A stretch of 64,000 nucleotides of DNA from Hirsutella rhossiliensis (Eukaryota > Ascomycota > Sordariomycetes > Hypocreales > Ophiocordycipitaceae). Shown one piece after another: positions 20,878 to 33,700 of the stretch. How positions within the stretch are numbered: position 1 is the stretch's first letter; each line of letters opens with the position of its first letter. The notes under the pieces were generated by a model, which saw only the letters and a list, made by a program, of their open reading frames with translations, was not told where the DNA came from and made no database searches. The stretch lies in NCBI RefSeq assembly GCF_020360975.1, contig NW_025408668.1, positions 372,001-436,000 on the forward strand. The letters are read 5' to 3'. Both the position numbers and the translations under genes were made by a program.

Positions 20878-23800
20878 TTAGTCAAGGTAGAGTGGTGGAT
20901 ACGGTGCATCGCTCAGCTGTTGACCCTGACGCCGTTGTTGGTCAGCGAGGCGCATCTTCATCCCTGCCTTAGCCTTTGTAGTTAGCCGTAAACGCAGCAC
21001 GTAGGGAGACAGGCTTATAAACCTTCCGTCGGCGTGTGGTTATAGAGGCTCTGACGATCGAAAGGCGCCTCAAGGAGTAAGCCTTGCAGCGACGTAACCC
21101 GTGACACAGCAACATAGCTAATACCGGCCTGGAAGTCGCGTGTAGCGAGATCAGTAACTATTTGATCCTTAGTTAGGCTCTGGCATTTGTGAACAGTGAT
21201 AGCAAACGCCACCATCAGGAAACTGCGTGCGAGCGCAGGTCTCGTTGCCCACTAGGAAATCACGCCTGACTGGGAGGATGGGTGAGATTTTCCTGCCCTC
21301 GTTAGTTGTTAGATATGGCGGTCCGTCGTAGCTATCAAAGTCCACCATAATAACGGCCGGGGGATCTTCCAATGGCTCGGCGCCTGCGTTCCAGGCGATA
21401 TCGTATACAGTACCCTGAGCACCGTTAACTAGGCCAGCTGGCTGCCATAGGTTAGTAGTGAGCATTACCCTGGCGCCCTTAGCAACAGGGAACTTGTTAG
21501 ATAGATTGCCAGCATTGTCGCTTGGTGCCTGCCCCGCGCCCTTGCCCTGATTCTTTGCCTCCACCTGTACTGCCGGGGCGTTGAGATGCACCATATGCTC
21601 GTAGTTGTATTCGTTGACCCGGGCCCTTGTAGAATACACCCGCAAAGCGGCCCTGAAGCTGTCAACCTCGCTCTGCGTTAGCCTGGCCTGTACCCGACTG
21701 CTAAGGAGGTTCCAGGACGGTATGGATAACTTGACTTCACGCAGTTCCTGCAACGCCTGACGGAACTGAGCCTGGTCATCACCAGCCTGGCGCTGTACCG
21801 TGGTCAGGAAGACGGTGCGGTCAAATAACCGGTAGGCCACATGCCCTCTCCTTTCCAACGAAGACAGGCTGGTGCTAGTCGAATACAGGGGCTTTTGCCG
21901 GACTGGTGGTAACTGGAAGAAATCGCCCACAAGCAAGACGCTCACACCACCGAAGAACTCGAGGCTACGCTGTGGAAAGGCCTGTCGCAGACGGGAATCG
22001 ATCCGCGCGAGCTGCTCAATCCCAGCATGCTCTTTTCATCGATAACGAGGTATTTGACGTGCCGTAGGCGGGACTGAAGGGCGGCTGCGTCGGCTGGGGG
22101 AAGGTCGGTAAAAGCACCACCTACTGGGAGGCGTAGCAATGAATGAATGGTGCTGCCCGTATCTGGTTACTCGCAACGCCTGTTGGCGCTACGCGGCAAA
22201 TAGGGCTAGGATTCGGTAGAGCGGCCGCCTGAAGATGGGAGGAAAGCACCTTGATAAGGAACGACTTGCCGGTGCCACCACCACCATCAACGTGGAGAAG
22301 GATTTGAGTAGGATTTTTCGCCTGGAAGTGACCCATGAATGTGTCGTACACGAGCCGTTGTTGCGGATTCAGCGTATTACGCCAGTGAGGGCCAAGGACC
22401 TCCACATCGTTGGCCATGGGGTGGCTAGCGATAAGGTCTTTCCAGTAGCCGTCTCGAAGTTCCGGATATGTACCCACATGCCGTGTCCAGTCGTAATTGA
22501 CATCGATATCACGGCGGCCAAGAAGGTCAAGATCTTCCTGGGTAAGGGGGTTCCCAGGTAAAAGGGCGGCGAGGCGAATCCAGTCTTCGTCATCAAATTC
22601 TTCCTCCACAGGCAGAGCCTCATATTGATCATCTTGGGGATGTAATCGAGCCTCTTTTGGCCGACCGTAATGGTCATCACCATGACTGTGGTGCTGCCAA
22701 CAATAGGAGAAGGCCTCAGCGTGAGAACCAAAAAGCTGGCCGTCAAATGTGAGGAGATCATCAACCCGCCGATGTGGGTGGTTTAATGTTAGCTTTACAC
22801 GGCAGTAATCTGGCCACTGTTGACCTTCTGGATCAGCCTGATAGCGAGGAAAGTAAACCAACACACGAGGTCTGCCGTTAACGTTGACTGGCTGCCATTG
22901 CTTCCACTTGGAAGGGTCCCTAGGACGGATATTCCAGCACTTGAGGAAGGAGACGTAGCTTAGGTCCGCTAGGGCTTCCGGGCGTTGAGTGTACTTTTCG
23001 TAAACATTGGGGGCCTCGTCCACCTCATCGCCGTCAATACGGAGGAGCGGGAATGCCTGTCAGGATTACGGCAAACGTACAGGCAGGTTCGTGAGCCTTC
23101 CTGTAACGGCAGGCCGAGGAGCAAGTGGCTGACCTCCTGCTTCGAGTAATCCCGCTCAGCAACCAGCTGATTGAGGAGCTTTGACGTGAAAGAAATAAGG
23201 GGGTTGTGGTCCTTGACCCGGGGCATCAGGGCCTTCCCGATCTGGGCAAAAGACTCGCTCTTCTTTTCCGACTTGGAGCAGTATTTGGCCGCGTAATCGA
23301 TTACCTGCTGGAGGCTCGTGCAGGGCGAAACATCTGTATTGGCTAGCCACGCAACGGTAAGCAAGCGGTTGTAGTGGTTAATCTGGCCATCGTTCCTCTC
23401 GCCCCTGAAGTTCCAGTGCTTAGAATGAGGAACCTTGTCAAGGGAGGCTAGCAGGCGCTGTCCGTGAGGAAATCCAAAGCGGCACTCCACCTGCTTGGTA
23501 TGCTTATTGAGCTGCATACAGTAGTTGTTGCAGCGGTGGCGTTGCACGCGGTTGACCACCATTGATAGGAACTGAACCGTAAGGGCTGCTCCAATAGATT
23601 GCCGATCAGGGATTCCCTTCCCAGGCGCCTGTATTCGCTGAGGCTCTGGGTTGACAGCAGATACGTGATATCCCCAGATGCGGGTGAATTGCTCCCGGAC
23701 TGATCGTTGTCAGGATCTAAGTCTGGGTGGCCACTTAGCCAATATAGGCCGTGGTGGTGACTGGACCCCTGCCCTGCCACTCGTAACGGCCCCAAAGTCC

Positions 23801-25923
23801 GTTAGGTTGAACTTCTGCTTCAGGACAATAGTCCTAAACAGCGTATAACGCTTATGGAAGTGGTAAGCGGCGATGTGGGCGTTGTCTCGCAGTAGTTGCC
23901 GGGACAGGACCATGCGCGCCGCCTCAGGAGCTGCTTTCCACTCTTGGAGTCGAGGCATGTGACGATATAGGGACTCCCAGTGGTAATCGGCCGCACTTGC
24001 AGTAACGAAAAGGCCAGGTCTGCCCAGATTGTAGGCATATGCTTCCAATTCCTTTCTTTGCTTATACCAATACGGCCGGGTGCCCCTGATTACCGCGGCT
24101 TGGCGCGTGATCGACTGGATCAGGTCCTGAGCCTCTGGCTCGTCAGGCTCAGCCATCGCTTCCTCTAGGTCAGCGCGTGTAAGGGGTTGACGGCGGCTGT
24201 CGCGTTGCTTGACGAAGTAGTCACTTCGCTTTCGGACCTGCGCACGTAACAGCGTGTTGAGGGCGACGAAAGGCCACGTCTTATGGCGGGCAAAACGTCC
24301 GTCATGCCATCTCATCGCATGGCCAAGGTAGTCCTGGTACGTGATGCTCCGTAGGCGAGGCTCCACGAAGTCGGCCTTGCCGTCAGGGTAGAGGGTAGGG
24401 AACGCGAGCGTTAGCAGCGGCTGGGAACGGTTGAATTCGTCGATAGGGTTCTGCGAATGGAAGGCAGCGGCATCCGGTGGAGAGTTTGCGCTACGCGGCA
24501 TATACTCCAGATCAGTCATGCGCTCAGGGTTAGGGGTACCATCAAGAAATCGGGACTGCAGAGCGTTCAATTCGGTATCGGAAACTTGCAAATTCGGGAT
24601 CGCTGATGCGTCGGCGTCGCTAGGATCCTCTTCCACAGCCTCCTCAACGGGGCCTTGGGGGACCTCGCCGTCAGGTATGTCAGCCACTTGGCTGGCAATG
24701 GAAGCAACTATGTTGCCATCAAGAGGAAGCCGGTGCAGGCGATCCTGACTCACGGCGATATCGCGATAGCCCGGGTGGTGGCGTTGTAGGTAATGCAGCC
24801 AGGCCAACAGGCATGAGCGGCGTACCCGGAAATCGCGAGCAAACTGTTGCCGGAAGCGAGGGTCGCCCTCCATATTAGGAGGCCGCAGGAGGACGATATC
24901 TAGCTCTTCAGGTAGGACTGGGAGCTCTTCAAATAGCCTGCCAACATTGCGAAGGAAGTGGACAACGTGACCGCGATATTTATATTGAGCGCCACGTACC
25001 TGCAGGACCTTCACGTGTACGTGAACCCTAGCAATGAGCATCTCCTCGACCATTGTTAGATCAGGTAGATTGCCGGGGACTTCCCCGAAGTCAAGGTTGT
25101 TCGCAGCGCTAAAGAAGTAGGGCTCGTGAGGGGCTTTCTTCCTGTCTCGACCAATGCAGCGGCTGCAGATTTTCAAGCTATTTCGCTTCATATCGAACCA
25201 ACGCTCCTGGCAACGAATACAACTATGCATCTTGTCGTCATTCAGCGCAGTATAGAACTCCCTCACAAGAGCTTGATCTTCCTCACTAAGGGCAGGCAAG
25301 TTAAGGTCACCTGTAAAAAGCGGATCAATACTCTGATCAAACTGTCGCGCTTGAGGCTGTGTGCCTTGACGAGTATAACGGCCGCGGCGATGACACTGTG
25401 GCAATAATGAAGGAGTGGTAGGAAGCGATTCCTGTGGTACAGGGTGCCTTGCACAACAGGTGCCGTAGAAGCAGTGTCTTGAATCGGCGTGCCCAGAACT
25501 ACTGTTGGCAGGACATGGGTAGGAGGGATAGGGAAGGTCCCCAACAGCACTTAGGGTAGATGGCCCCAGCGGAGGTATAGGCAGTCCCAGTGCAGGCGCC
25601 TGGCCACGGAATAAAGCAGGCATGACAGGAGGTTGTAGGCCGTTCACAGACGCAGGCGTTGGCGCAGTCCGCTTTGGAGGCGTCAGGTTAGCTAGCGAAT
25701 CCGTCCTCTTCCTGGCTCTGCGTGGCGATAGCCTCAAGGCGATATTCCGCATTGCGGCAACGGCGGCTCGAGATTCGGTTACCCGTTCCTTTCGGCGTGC
25801 CTTACAGCTAGCACAGTCTCTTGTAAACTTCGTAGGGTCCTTGACGCTTCGAAATTCGACTTCGGGCAGGTATTGCTTGCAGGTATGGCAGTTCCGAACC
25901 GCCTGGGGTATATCGTCCTCCAT
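20878..25923 (-). pseudogene. Helitron-1 RepHel protein (Rep nuclease plus PIF1-like helicase), several frameshifts
   Basis: The gene starts at the ATG at 25923. In order it has a C-x2-C zinc pair region (CHTCKQY...CASCKAR), a second zinc region (CIRCQER...CSRCIGR) opening a DUF6570-like block (25230-24800), and the Helitron-like N domain. The Rep HUH motif SSHHHGLYW is at about 23755 and the tyrosine motif YAAKYCSKSE at about 23280. The PIF1-type helicase follows, with Walker A DGGGGTGKS (about 22275), Walker B VIDEKSML (about 22035), GDFFQLPPV (about 21930) and C-terminal VAFAITVHKCQS (about 21200), ending in TAA at 20878. Frame changes occur near 23755, 23570, 23030, 22150, 21950 and 21200. 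The role is rolling-circle replication and strand transfer. Confidence 0.88.
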
Positions 25924-27333
25924 CTGGCTGTATATGTATCCACACCATAAACACCTAGACTGCTCGATTTCGCTCGGGCAGGAGGCTTTGCGACGTCCTA
26001 CGTGTAATACCGTGATAGATCTCGATGGGAGGCTGTCTTTCAGGTAATTAGATCAGGTCTGAATGATCAGGAGGAAACTGCACTGCTTCCGGAGACAGGG
26101 TAGCCAGGAATCTTGAGAGGTAGGCCGGCAGCCGGAGGTCATGTGTGAGCCTAGATACCGTTAGCAAACTGATGGGTTTGACAGGTTCGACAGAAAGGAG
26201 CAGCCGCCATGTAGTTTAGTGTAAGGAGTATGGGGCACGGGGGCTATTCAGTCAAAATCGTGCATAGCAACGCAACAAATTGACCGCATGGAAGAAAGGA
26301 AGAACTGAAAACTCCTGAAGAGCTTGCCAAGCAAGCTAGTTTCCTAGTCAACGCTCAGGGGTAGTTTTTGCGGGCCTTCCTTTGGTGACGTTATCAGTCG
26401 ACCAATCCGCGCACGAGTTGAGCACGGGCCAGGCCAATTAGCCAATCAGAGGAGGTTTTATGCCTTGCTTTCTGACTGAGTAAACGCCCTTCGGTCTGAA
26501 CGAGGGGAAGGCTCGCCAGCCGCGGCTCGCGCAAAGAGGCCTTTCGGAACGAAAGTTGGCGATGGCGACAGGAGAAAGTCGGCGAGAGGAGAGAGTTGGT
26601 GACAGGAGATAGGAGACAGGGGAAGTGAGAGGAAGACAGGAAGAAGAGTGAGATAAGAGATATGAGATGGAGATCCGGCGAGAGACGTAGAGCATTATCG
26701 TGAGTGAAATCGAGACAGAGCGTCAGAGAGGCAGCCTAGGCCGCTGCAAGGAGATTTTGCTTTGCAAAGGCGCAAAGGGCGTGGAGAGGCGGCAGGGGTG
26801 AAGAGAGTTGTGGGTGGGTAATGCATGTGTGGGCGAGTGGAAGGCTCTGAGGATTTACAGGTGCTATAAGTGGTGGATATAAACAGAATAAGGAGTATAT
26901 TGGAGAAGTTTTGACTGGATTGTCTTTGTGAAAAGGAGAGCAAGAGGAGAATGAAATATCCCATTAGGGCCTGTCGCACTTGAGTTTGAGGATGATGAAA
27001 CATGTTCCTTGTCATGTTGTGTTGTTTCGTTCGTTGCTTTACAGAATATTCTTGGGCGGATGTCGGGCGCGGTGCGGTCGGGAAGAGATTGACGCCGGAG
27101 GTCTGATAGGGCCAGAGGCGGATGTGGCTGGGTGATTGACTGGCTCGGTGTCCGTCTCTGAGTCTCCGGGTCTTCGTGGGACAGAAGGGAGGAAGTGTCG
27201 GATTTGGCGGGGCCTCGACTATCACAGGCCTCGACTATGGTGGAAATTTCTGGAGAAAGTCGCGGTCTCATGGTTGGGGTTTGGTCGGGATCGGGCAATG
27301 ACCGCTTTGATGTCATCATAAGGATCGACTGAC
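25924..27333. other. Gene-poor stretch left of the unknown minus-strand frames
   Basis: No supported gene. It holds a purine-rich GA tract at about 26565-26690 and the motif AGCCAATCAGAGGAGG at 26440-26455, which recurs at 37196. The 5' end of Helitron-1 must be in the lower part. Confidence 0.4.
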
Positions 27334-28516
27334 CTAGATGCAGGCGGCGGGGAGGCGCCGCTTGGGGCGGCCTTGCGTTTTTGGTAGAGGTAAACCTGGC
27401 CAACGCATCGCTATAGTCCGAGGGTTGCCGACTGAGCCCTTGGGTGTCGTCGGCAGTAGCTGTGTCGCAGAAGCCTGGTTGGACATGGCCCTGTCAAGGA
27501 AAGTCCATGTATCGGGGACGACGATGAAGATATAGTCTTGCTCGAAGGCCGGGGCATGTGTCATGATCTGGTGATCGAGTAAGCCGGCGATTTTGCCCGT
27601 GCAGGTGAGGAGAGCGTTCGGCTGGAACTGGCTATCGTGCCTCTCGGTCATCTTCTTGCATAGGGAGGTCCAAGGATTGGCGTGAATGGGAAGATGACGA
27701 AAAGTTGAAAGGGATGAAAGCCCTTGAAGGGTGTTTGCCCGGAATCCCAGGACAGATAAAGGTCGAGAGCTGGACAAAGCCGCAACAGCTCAGCTGGGTG
27801 TCGTCAAGGGCCGCAGCCGAGTTTCCATGCAGAAGGTCGCGGCCGGAACCGATGACAGGTCCCGTGAAGGAGACAATGGGTTGTATCGCTGGAAGGCATC
27901 CGCCGAGCCGAGGGTGCGAGGATGACTCTGTGGCCATCGTCAGAGATGGTAGTGGTGACGGAGGCCTGGAGCATACACCTACGGCTGGTAGCTGTGGTCG
28001 CGGACGATGAGAGCCGGGATGGTGTATTCTGTAATGTTGTCATCCTCCGACTCGAAGCTATCACGTCGCTCGATTTCCCACGTCAGGGCAAAGGGATGAA
28101 CACGGCCGACCATAAAGAACCACTGCTCGGTCCATTCCGAGGGGATTATCTGTTGGTTGTATATGGAAATATTAAGGCTCAAGAAGATGCAGGTCGATGG
28201 ATTGTCAGGATCTGACCGGATTGCTGCATACTCTGGAGTCGACAGCCATGAGGGCGTTGGAAGGAAGACCCTCGCTAGGGTTTCTGCGTTGAGCCCTTTG
28301 ACACGATGCTCATTCTGGTAGGCGAACCTAGACGGGCAGCCGGGCTGGACAAAGGCCATCATGGACATGTCGGCGCCAGCATTTTCTGGCTGTCAAGAGG
28401 TTGCCGCGGGAGGACGAGGTATCGACGTCGAGCTGGGAGGCCGACATCGTGAGAACATGGCAGATGTAGTCACCGTGGAAGTGTAAAGGAGGGTTAGGCA
28501 GAGTAGAGGTAGGCAT
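27334..28516 (-). pseudogene. Decayed gene of unknown family (possible OB-fold region)
   Basis: Successive minus-strand frames read like one protein broken by frameshifts: 28516-28330, 28368-27979, about 27937-27790 and 27777-27334. Recognisable blocks are NEHRVKGLNAETLARVFLPT, SEWTEQWFFMVGRVHPFALT, PIVSFTGPVIGSG and LTCTGKIAGLLDHQ followed by DYIFIVVPDTWTFLD. The alternation of short beta-rich blocks could fit OB-fold domains like those of replication protein A, which Helitrons sometimes carry, but no diagnostic residue supports this. It lies between two Helitrons pointing away from it. Confidence 0.4.
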
Positions 28517-28608
28517 CCTATAAAGCAGGTTTTCTTGCTGCTCGAAAGAGGGCTCGCGGCTCGGGTCGGGGAGACTTGAGAGTCAATGAATGCTACCTAG
28601 GTGATAGA

Positions 28609-29640
28609 TCAGAAGCGGGGGTATGCGGGAATGAGCTGGCGAGGTTCTCGAGCAGTCTCGACCATCTGGTTCTGTGGTCGTGAGTGAAGTAGGGAGCCGG
28701 GGGTTGGAAGTTGAGTAGGGGTGATGGCTATGTTGCGAGAAGTTGGAGGTCGGCGAACGGTAAGGTTAGTGTGGGTAAGACTGCGGAGAAAGAAAGTCCA
28801 GTAGTACCCTTCAGTGTCATCGTTGCATGGAGTAGATAGCAAAGGGGGCAATAACGAATGAGAGTGAAGGAAAGAAAGAGGTTATGGTAGTATTGCAGGA
28901 CTCCCTTTTTGACGGTCGTCGGTAGTTGGATGGGCATTGCGTGCGGCTGAGCGAGGCGGGTGCCGACCGTGTCGAGTCTACTATTGGGACACGGTGAAGT
29001 CGGATATATGGGTCGACCTGAGGAGGAGGATGCGAGTTGGTCACGAGAACTTTCCAAGAGGGTTTGCAAGTCGAGACTCCGGTGGCTAGCGACTACAAGA
29101 GGACAGGCAGGGGGGTCCTGGCTATCGCTTTAGCATTAAGGCCGTTGATGCGACATTGGTGCTGGCGAGGGAGCAAATCTAGAAGGGTAGTCCGGCTGCA
29201 TGAGGACGTCATGGACATGTTATCGCCGGCAGCCTTGTGGCTGTTGCTCGACGAGGCGGATTGGCGGGTATTGATGGTGAACTGATGCGCAAGGTTGGTA
29301 GGATGGTGTTGGAAGGGCTGAAGAGTATGGTTTGAAGTGTGCGGCAGGCGGTTGTCGCGGCCATCTCCATGTGCCGGAGGTCGGCAGTGGCCAGGGATTC
29401 GCTGGAGTGCGCAAAGAGAGCACGGCGATGGAAGGGTCGCTTTGGCAAAGCCGGGGTAGCAGGTCGCACGTGGAGACCAGGCGAGGCCGGGACGGTGGAC
29501 GCACATAGATAGGCATGGTAACGGGGAATATAGAGGGTAGTATTGCATCGCCTCGGTACCATAGGGAAGCATTTTATAGGGAAGCTATAAGGAAGAAACG
29601 CCACGGCCATGAGGGAAGTGATGGTTAGGGAGCTTCCCAT
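28609..29640 (-). pseudogene. Second, more decayed copy related to 27334-28516
   Basis: The minus strand reads NMSMTSSCSRTTLLDLLPRQ, then HQCRINGLNAKAIARTPLP, at about 29220-29100. This parallels DMSMMAFVQPGCPSRFAYQN and HRVKGLNAETLARVFLP at about 28370-28260. It is therefore a paralogous copy in the same orientation. The rest is too diverged to align by eye. Function is unknown. Confidence 0.35.
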
Positions 29641-29699
29641 TCGGGAGAAGTAGCGTCGTCAACAAGCGAGACTGTCCAAGTGGAGGTGCTCCGGAGCCA

Positions 29700-30760
29700 A
29701 AGCTTTATAGCCTGTTGCCAATTTACGGCAGTCGACGTCGAGGAGGCAGCAGCATGGCGGACAGTCCTGCAGTGAAGTTAAGCGAGGCGGTTGCTCACCC
29801 TGAAGCCTGTTCGTTGTCAGTCGGGGATGGAGAAGAGGGTGAGAACGTGAGCGGGTCGGGTTCGGGGCTCGGAGATGGTGCGACAGGAGCCGGTGTAGAT
29901 GTGGTGGCAGCTTCTGAGAGGGGCCGCAGAGCACGGGGGGAGAGCCTGGGACGGTTACGAAGATACGAATCACGGGCGAATGCGGCATCAACGTTCCGGC
30001 CGATTCAGCCTAGGAAACCTGTGGTTGAAGACACCGCATGGAGACAGCACGCAGAAGCAATTGCGAGGTCGTTGCCGAGAAGACCGCCGCGAGGCGGTTT
30101 GCGGTCAAACAGAGCACGGAAGTTCCATAATATGGTTAGCAGCGGAAGTTCCGCGCAACATCAGTCACCGGGTCAGCTTCCGAGGCCCCTGTTGCCTAGG
30201 GAACGTGGAGATATGGGGTAGCGGACTCTGATCGTCCGCTCCTCATCGGCACTTTCTGCCTCAGGAGGAGATCCTGAAGATGAGGAGCAACGTGTTACGG
30301 CGGCGGCGGGCGATGTCCCGAGTGTTCATTCGAAGGAGGTACCGAAGCTTCGATCCATCCAGCCTAGGGAACCGGTATTCGACAACTTAGAGAAAACGGG
30401 CAATTAGCAGCAGCGATTGCGTCTGGTTTGCCCAAGCGCCGTCGGGGACGGAGTTGGCGGGTAAAGGAGTACCAGGCCGCAGGGGTGTCTCCAACGCAGC
30501 AGGTACGGCGCAGCATCCGGGGCCGTCTCCTGTGGGGGTGGGCGACGCCGCGGCAGAGCCAGCGGACGCTTCGCTGAGCGGGCGGAGGCTGCAGCAAAGG
30601 GAGGTGGGCGGCTCATCGCGGGTGGCGGCTGGGAGCCCGTGCAGTTTGATCGGCAGCAAGAACGAGGAGAGTGCTGGAAAGGGCAAGGACTGAGGTCAAG
30701 GTTCGGCGTGGAAAACGTTCGCCAGCACGGCCCGGTGCCTGTCCAGTGCAAAGGGCCGGA
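29700..30760 (+). other. GC-rich leader of Helitron-2, possible low-complexity N-terminus
   Basis: Plus-strand frames read Arg/Gly/Ser-rich sequence with two related blocks, PIQPRKPVVEDTAW (about 30002) and SIQPREPVF (about 30356), each followed by an AIA..LP(R/K)R segment. This may be the repetitive N-terminal extension of the Helitron-2 protein or a separate decayed frame. No domain is recognised. Confidence 0.35.
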
Positions 30761-33700
30761 TGGCGTGTCGGGGATGCGCACGTAGTCGGGCAGTCGTCGC
30801 CAAAGCTGCCGCATCCGACGGCTTGCGAAGAAGCGAATCAGCCACGGAGAGAAGAAATCATGGATCGGAGGCGGCCCGGAGGCGGCCCCGGAGGCGGGAG
30901 AAGAGAAAACGTCTTCCTGGTCCGGACGAGCGCCCGAGAAAACAGATTCGGAGTGGAATCGGAAGGCAGAGGAGTCGGGAGCTGCGGGCCGAAGACCTGG
31001 CGAGTGTGCTGCGTTTTTTGGAGGAAGACTTCGCCATGAAGGAGAGGCTGTCTAACGATCAGACGTGGTGTACGCCAATACCGCACGACAGGAAGGTGTC
31101 GACGGTGCGGGATTTTTATCAGGCGTTCCACGATGCGAGCACGTTGCCGATACGGACCTGCATGATGCTACCGCAAGCGTACGAGAAAGAGCTGAGGAGA
31201 TCAGATGGGATCAATGGCTGTCAAGCTGCGTGCCAGAGGGCGGCCGCTCACCATTTTCATGCCGGAGCTGCTTTCCCGAAGGCGAGCCCGTGTCGGTGTG
31301 TGCGGAGTGTGCCCGATGCCTGGCGCGCGGAGTCTGTCGCCGGCGGTCCATCTTCACACTCGCCTTGGCTGTGAGCACATGTTCCCTGACGAGCTCAAGG
31401 GACTCACGCTGGTCGAAGAGAAGCTCGTCTCGCTCAACTCCTGCTATGGGTTTGTCACGAGATATAGCATTCCGGGCGGGCAGAGGCAGGCCGTGAGGTA
31501 TCCGAGGCACGTCAAGGGCCACATCACAGTGTTTCCCAACAACGTGCAGGAGCTGGCGACCAAGGTGCTCCGCACCCCTTTGCAAGCACTGGACGAGATC
31601 CACGTTTCGTGGCAGGGCGTGGAGAAGCCGGCACCGAGCGACCTGTCGAGTCTCTTGTCGGTGAGGCGGCGGGTCGTCGAGAGGGCTCTTGTTTGGCTGA
31701 AGAGGAGCAACCCCACTACGCCGAGATCGAGATCGACGTGGCGGAGATGGAGAGTTGGGGAGACCCGATAGACGGGTGCCGGCCTTGGTGTATGATCGCA
31801 TGGAGCGGAACGAGCCGTCCGCATGGGAGAAAACGCGGACGGCGCACGTTGTGCCGCCCACGGAGCGCGCCATGGACGACGAGGGGTCGGTGGAGATCGA
31901 GGAACTCTTCGCTCTGCTCAACCAAAGGCAGGAAACGGGAGGCGAGGCTGAAGGGCACGGGCCCAACGAAGAAGGCGCGGGTCGTGATGGAGTTGGTGCT
32001 AGCCCCGATCAGAACGTTCGACCAATCAACGAGGTGACGTCTTCCGGCATGTTTGGGCTGGACGGACCGCCAGACGTGGCGGATGTCGAGAAGCTGCGGT
32101 TTGCCTGTGACGCTGTTGGCGCAGGTGCCGACGACGGCCGCGCGGGCCGAGAACGTGGGTCGGATCCTCGGTGGGGTCGAGGGCGTGGCGACGATGGCAG
32201 TGAGCCATACATTCGAGTCTCGCGGGGATGAGTTTGCCGACTCCTTTGAGACGTCCTTCTTCGCCAGAACGTTCCCGACCCTGTTCCCATTTGGCGTTGG
32301 GGACCAAGGCTGGCCGAAGAGGCCATAGCCGAGGCGGGAAGGCCCTTACCAACTTGCGAGGCACCGGTAGAGCTGCTGAGGCAGGGGCGGCAGCGGGAGA
32401 CATCGTATCCTCCCGAAGCTTGAACCTCCGGATTTGGGCCGACATCGTGCTCCGGCGCCATGGTGGCCGGTTTGCGTTGCACCACATATTTGCATTTCTC
32501 GTCTTCAACATGGGGGTGCGGTCGAGGAACCGCCGCGTCAGCATGCTGAGTGTGGCGAGGAAGGACTTCGGCAAGGTCGAGCGCGTTGCCCGCTCGATGA
32601 CCGCGCAAAGGTTAGCGGCGGCGAGGGTCGAGTTGGAGAGCTCGGGCAAGACGACCGATGAGGGCGTGAAGGAGCTTCTCAGGAGCCTCTCGCTGTACGG
32701 CCACCGGCAACCCATGTCGAGAGGTTCGGCTTCGGCTCAAAATCCAGTCGCTCATCGTTGGCTACGGCGTTCCGGCCATCTGGTTCACCATCAACCCAAA
32801 CGACATTACGAACCCGGTGAAGCTGCGACTGGCGGCATATCGGACACGCGATCCCGGCGCGGCCGAGGAGTTCCTAGAAGGCCTTGGGAGTGCGTACAAG
32901 CGGACAAGGCTGGCCATGTCCGATCCGATGAGCGCCGCCGTATTCTTCCACCGGGAGATGAAGCTGTTCTTCGATCATTACGTGAAGGTCGGAGAAGAGT
33001 CGGTATTCGGGCGCATCGGCAAGTACTATGGCGCTGTGGAGACCAACGAACGAGGGCGCTTCATGTTCACGGCTTGCTCTGGTTGCACGGAAACGCGCAT
33101 CTCAGCTCGATGCTTGCCGACATCCACGGGGAGGATCAGGCGGCGTATCGCGAGCGAATCATACGATACGTCGATAGTGTCTTCTCCGAGGTAAGAATAG
33201 CTAAGACGTGTCACTGAGAACCTGAATTGCTCGTCCGATGGACAAACGGGGCCAGGCTGACGTGCAAGATAGGATCTGGATCAGGAAGGGTTCTGCGCCG
33301 TGCAAGCGGAGCGATCTGTGACGTCCGATATTTCCTCCCTGCTGGACAACACCGAGCAGTTTTCGGCCGCATTTGACGAGGAGGCCAACTTCTGTGCCGG
33401 CGCTACACAGGTTCACACGCATAGCCCGACCTGTGTCAAGTATTCCTTGGGCAAAGGAGCGCGGAAAGGAATCCATGCCGGTTTAAGTCTCCATGGAGGT
33501 TGGTCGACAAGACCGCCATCACGGCAGACGGGGTGTTGCAGATCCGGAGGACTCACAGCATGGTCAATCGATGGAACAAGGCTATCGCTGTTGGGCTCCG
33601 GCACAACCACGACATTTCCTTCATTGCGACGCAGCGCAAGACCATGGCCCTTATGTATTATGTCACGAACTACGCGACGAAGGTGGAGGACCCGGTGTGG

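Larger units (their letters stand above)
20741..25923 (-). mobile_element. Helitron-1 (minimum extent)
   Basis: The segment runs from the candidate 3' hairpin to the start of the replication initiator/helicase gene. The true 5' end (a TC) lies somewhere in 25924-26440 and was not fixed. It is a rolling-circle transposon by gene content. Confidence 0.75.
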
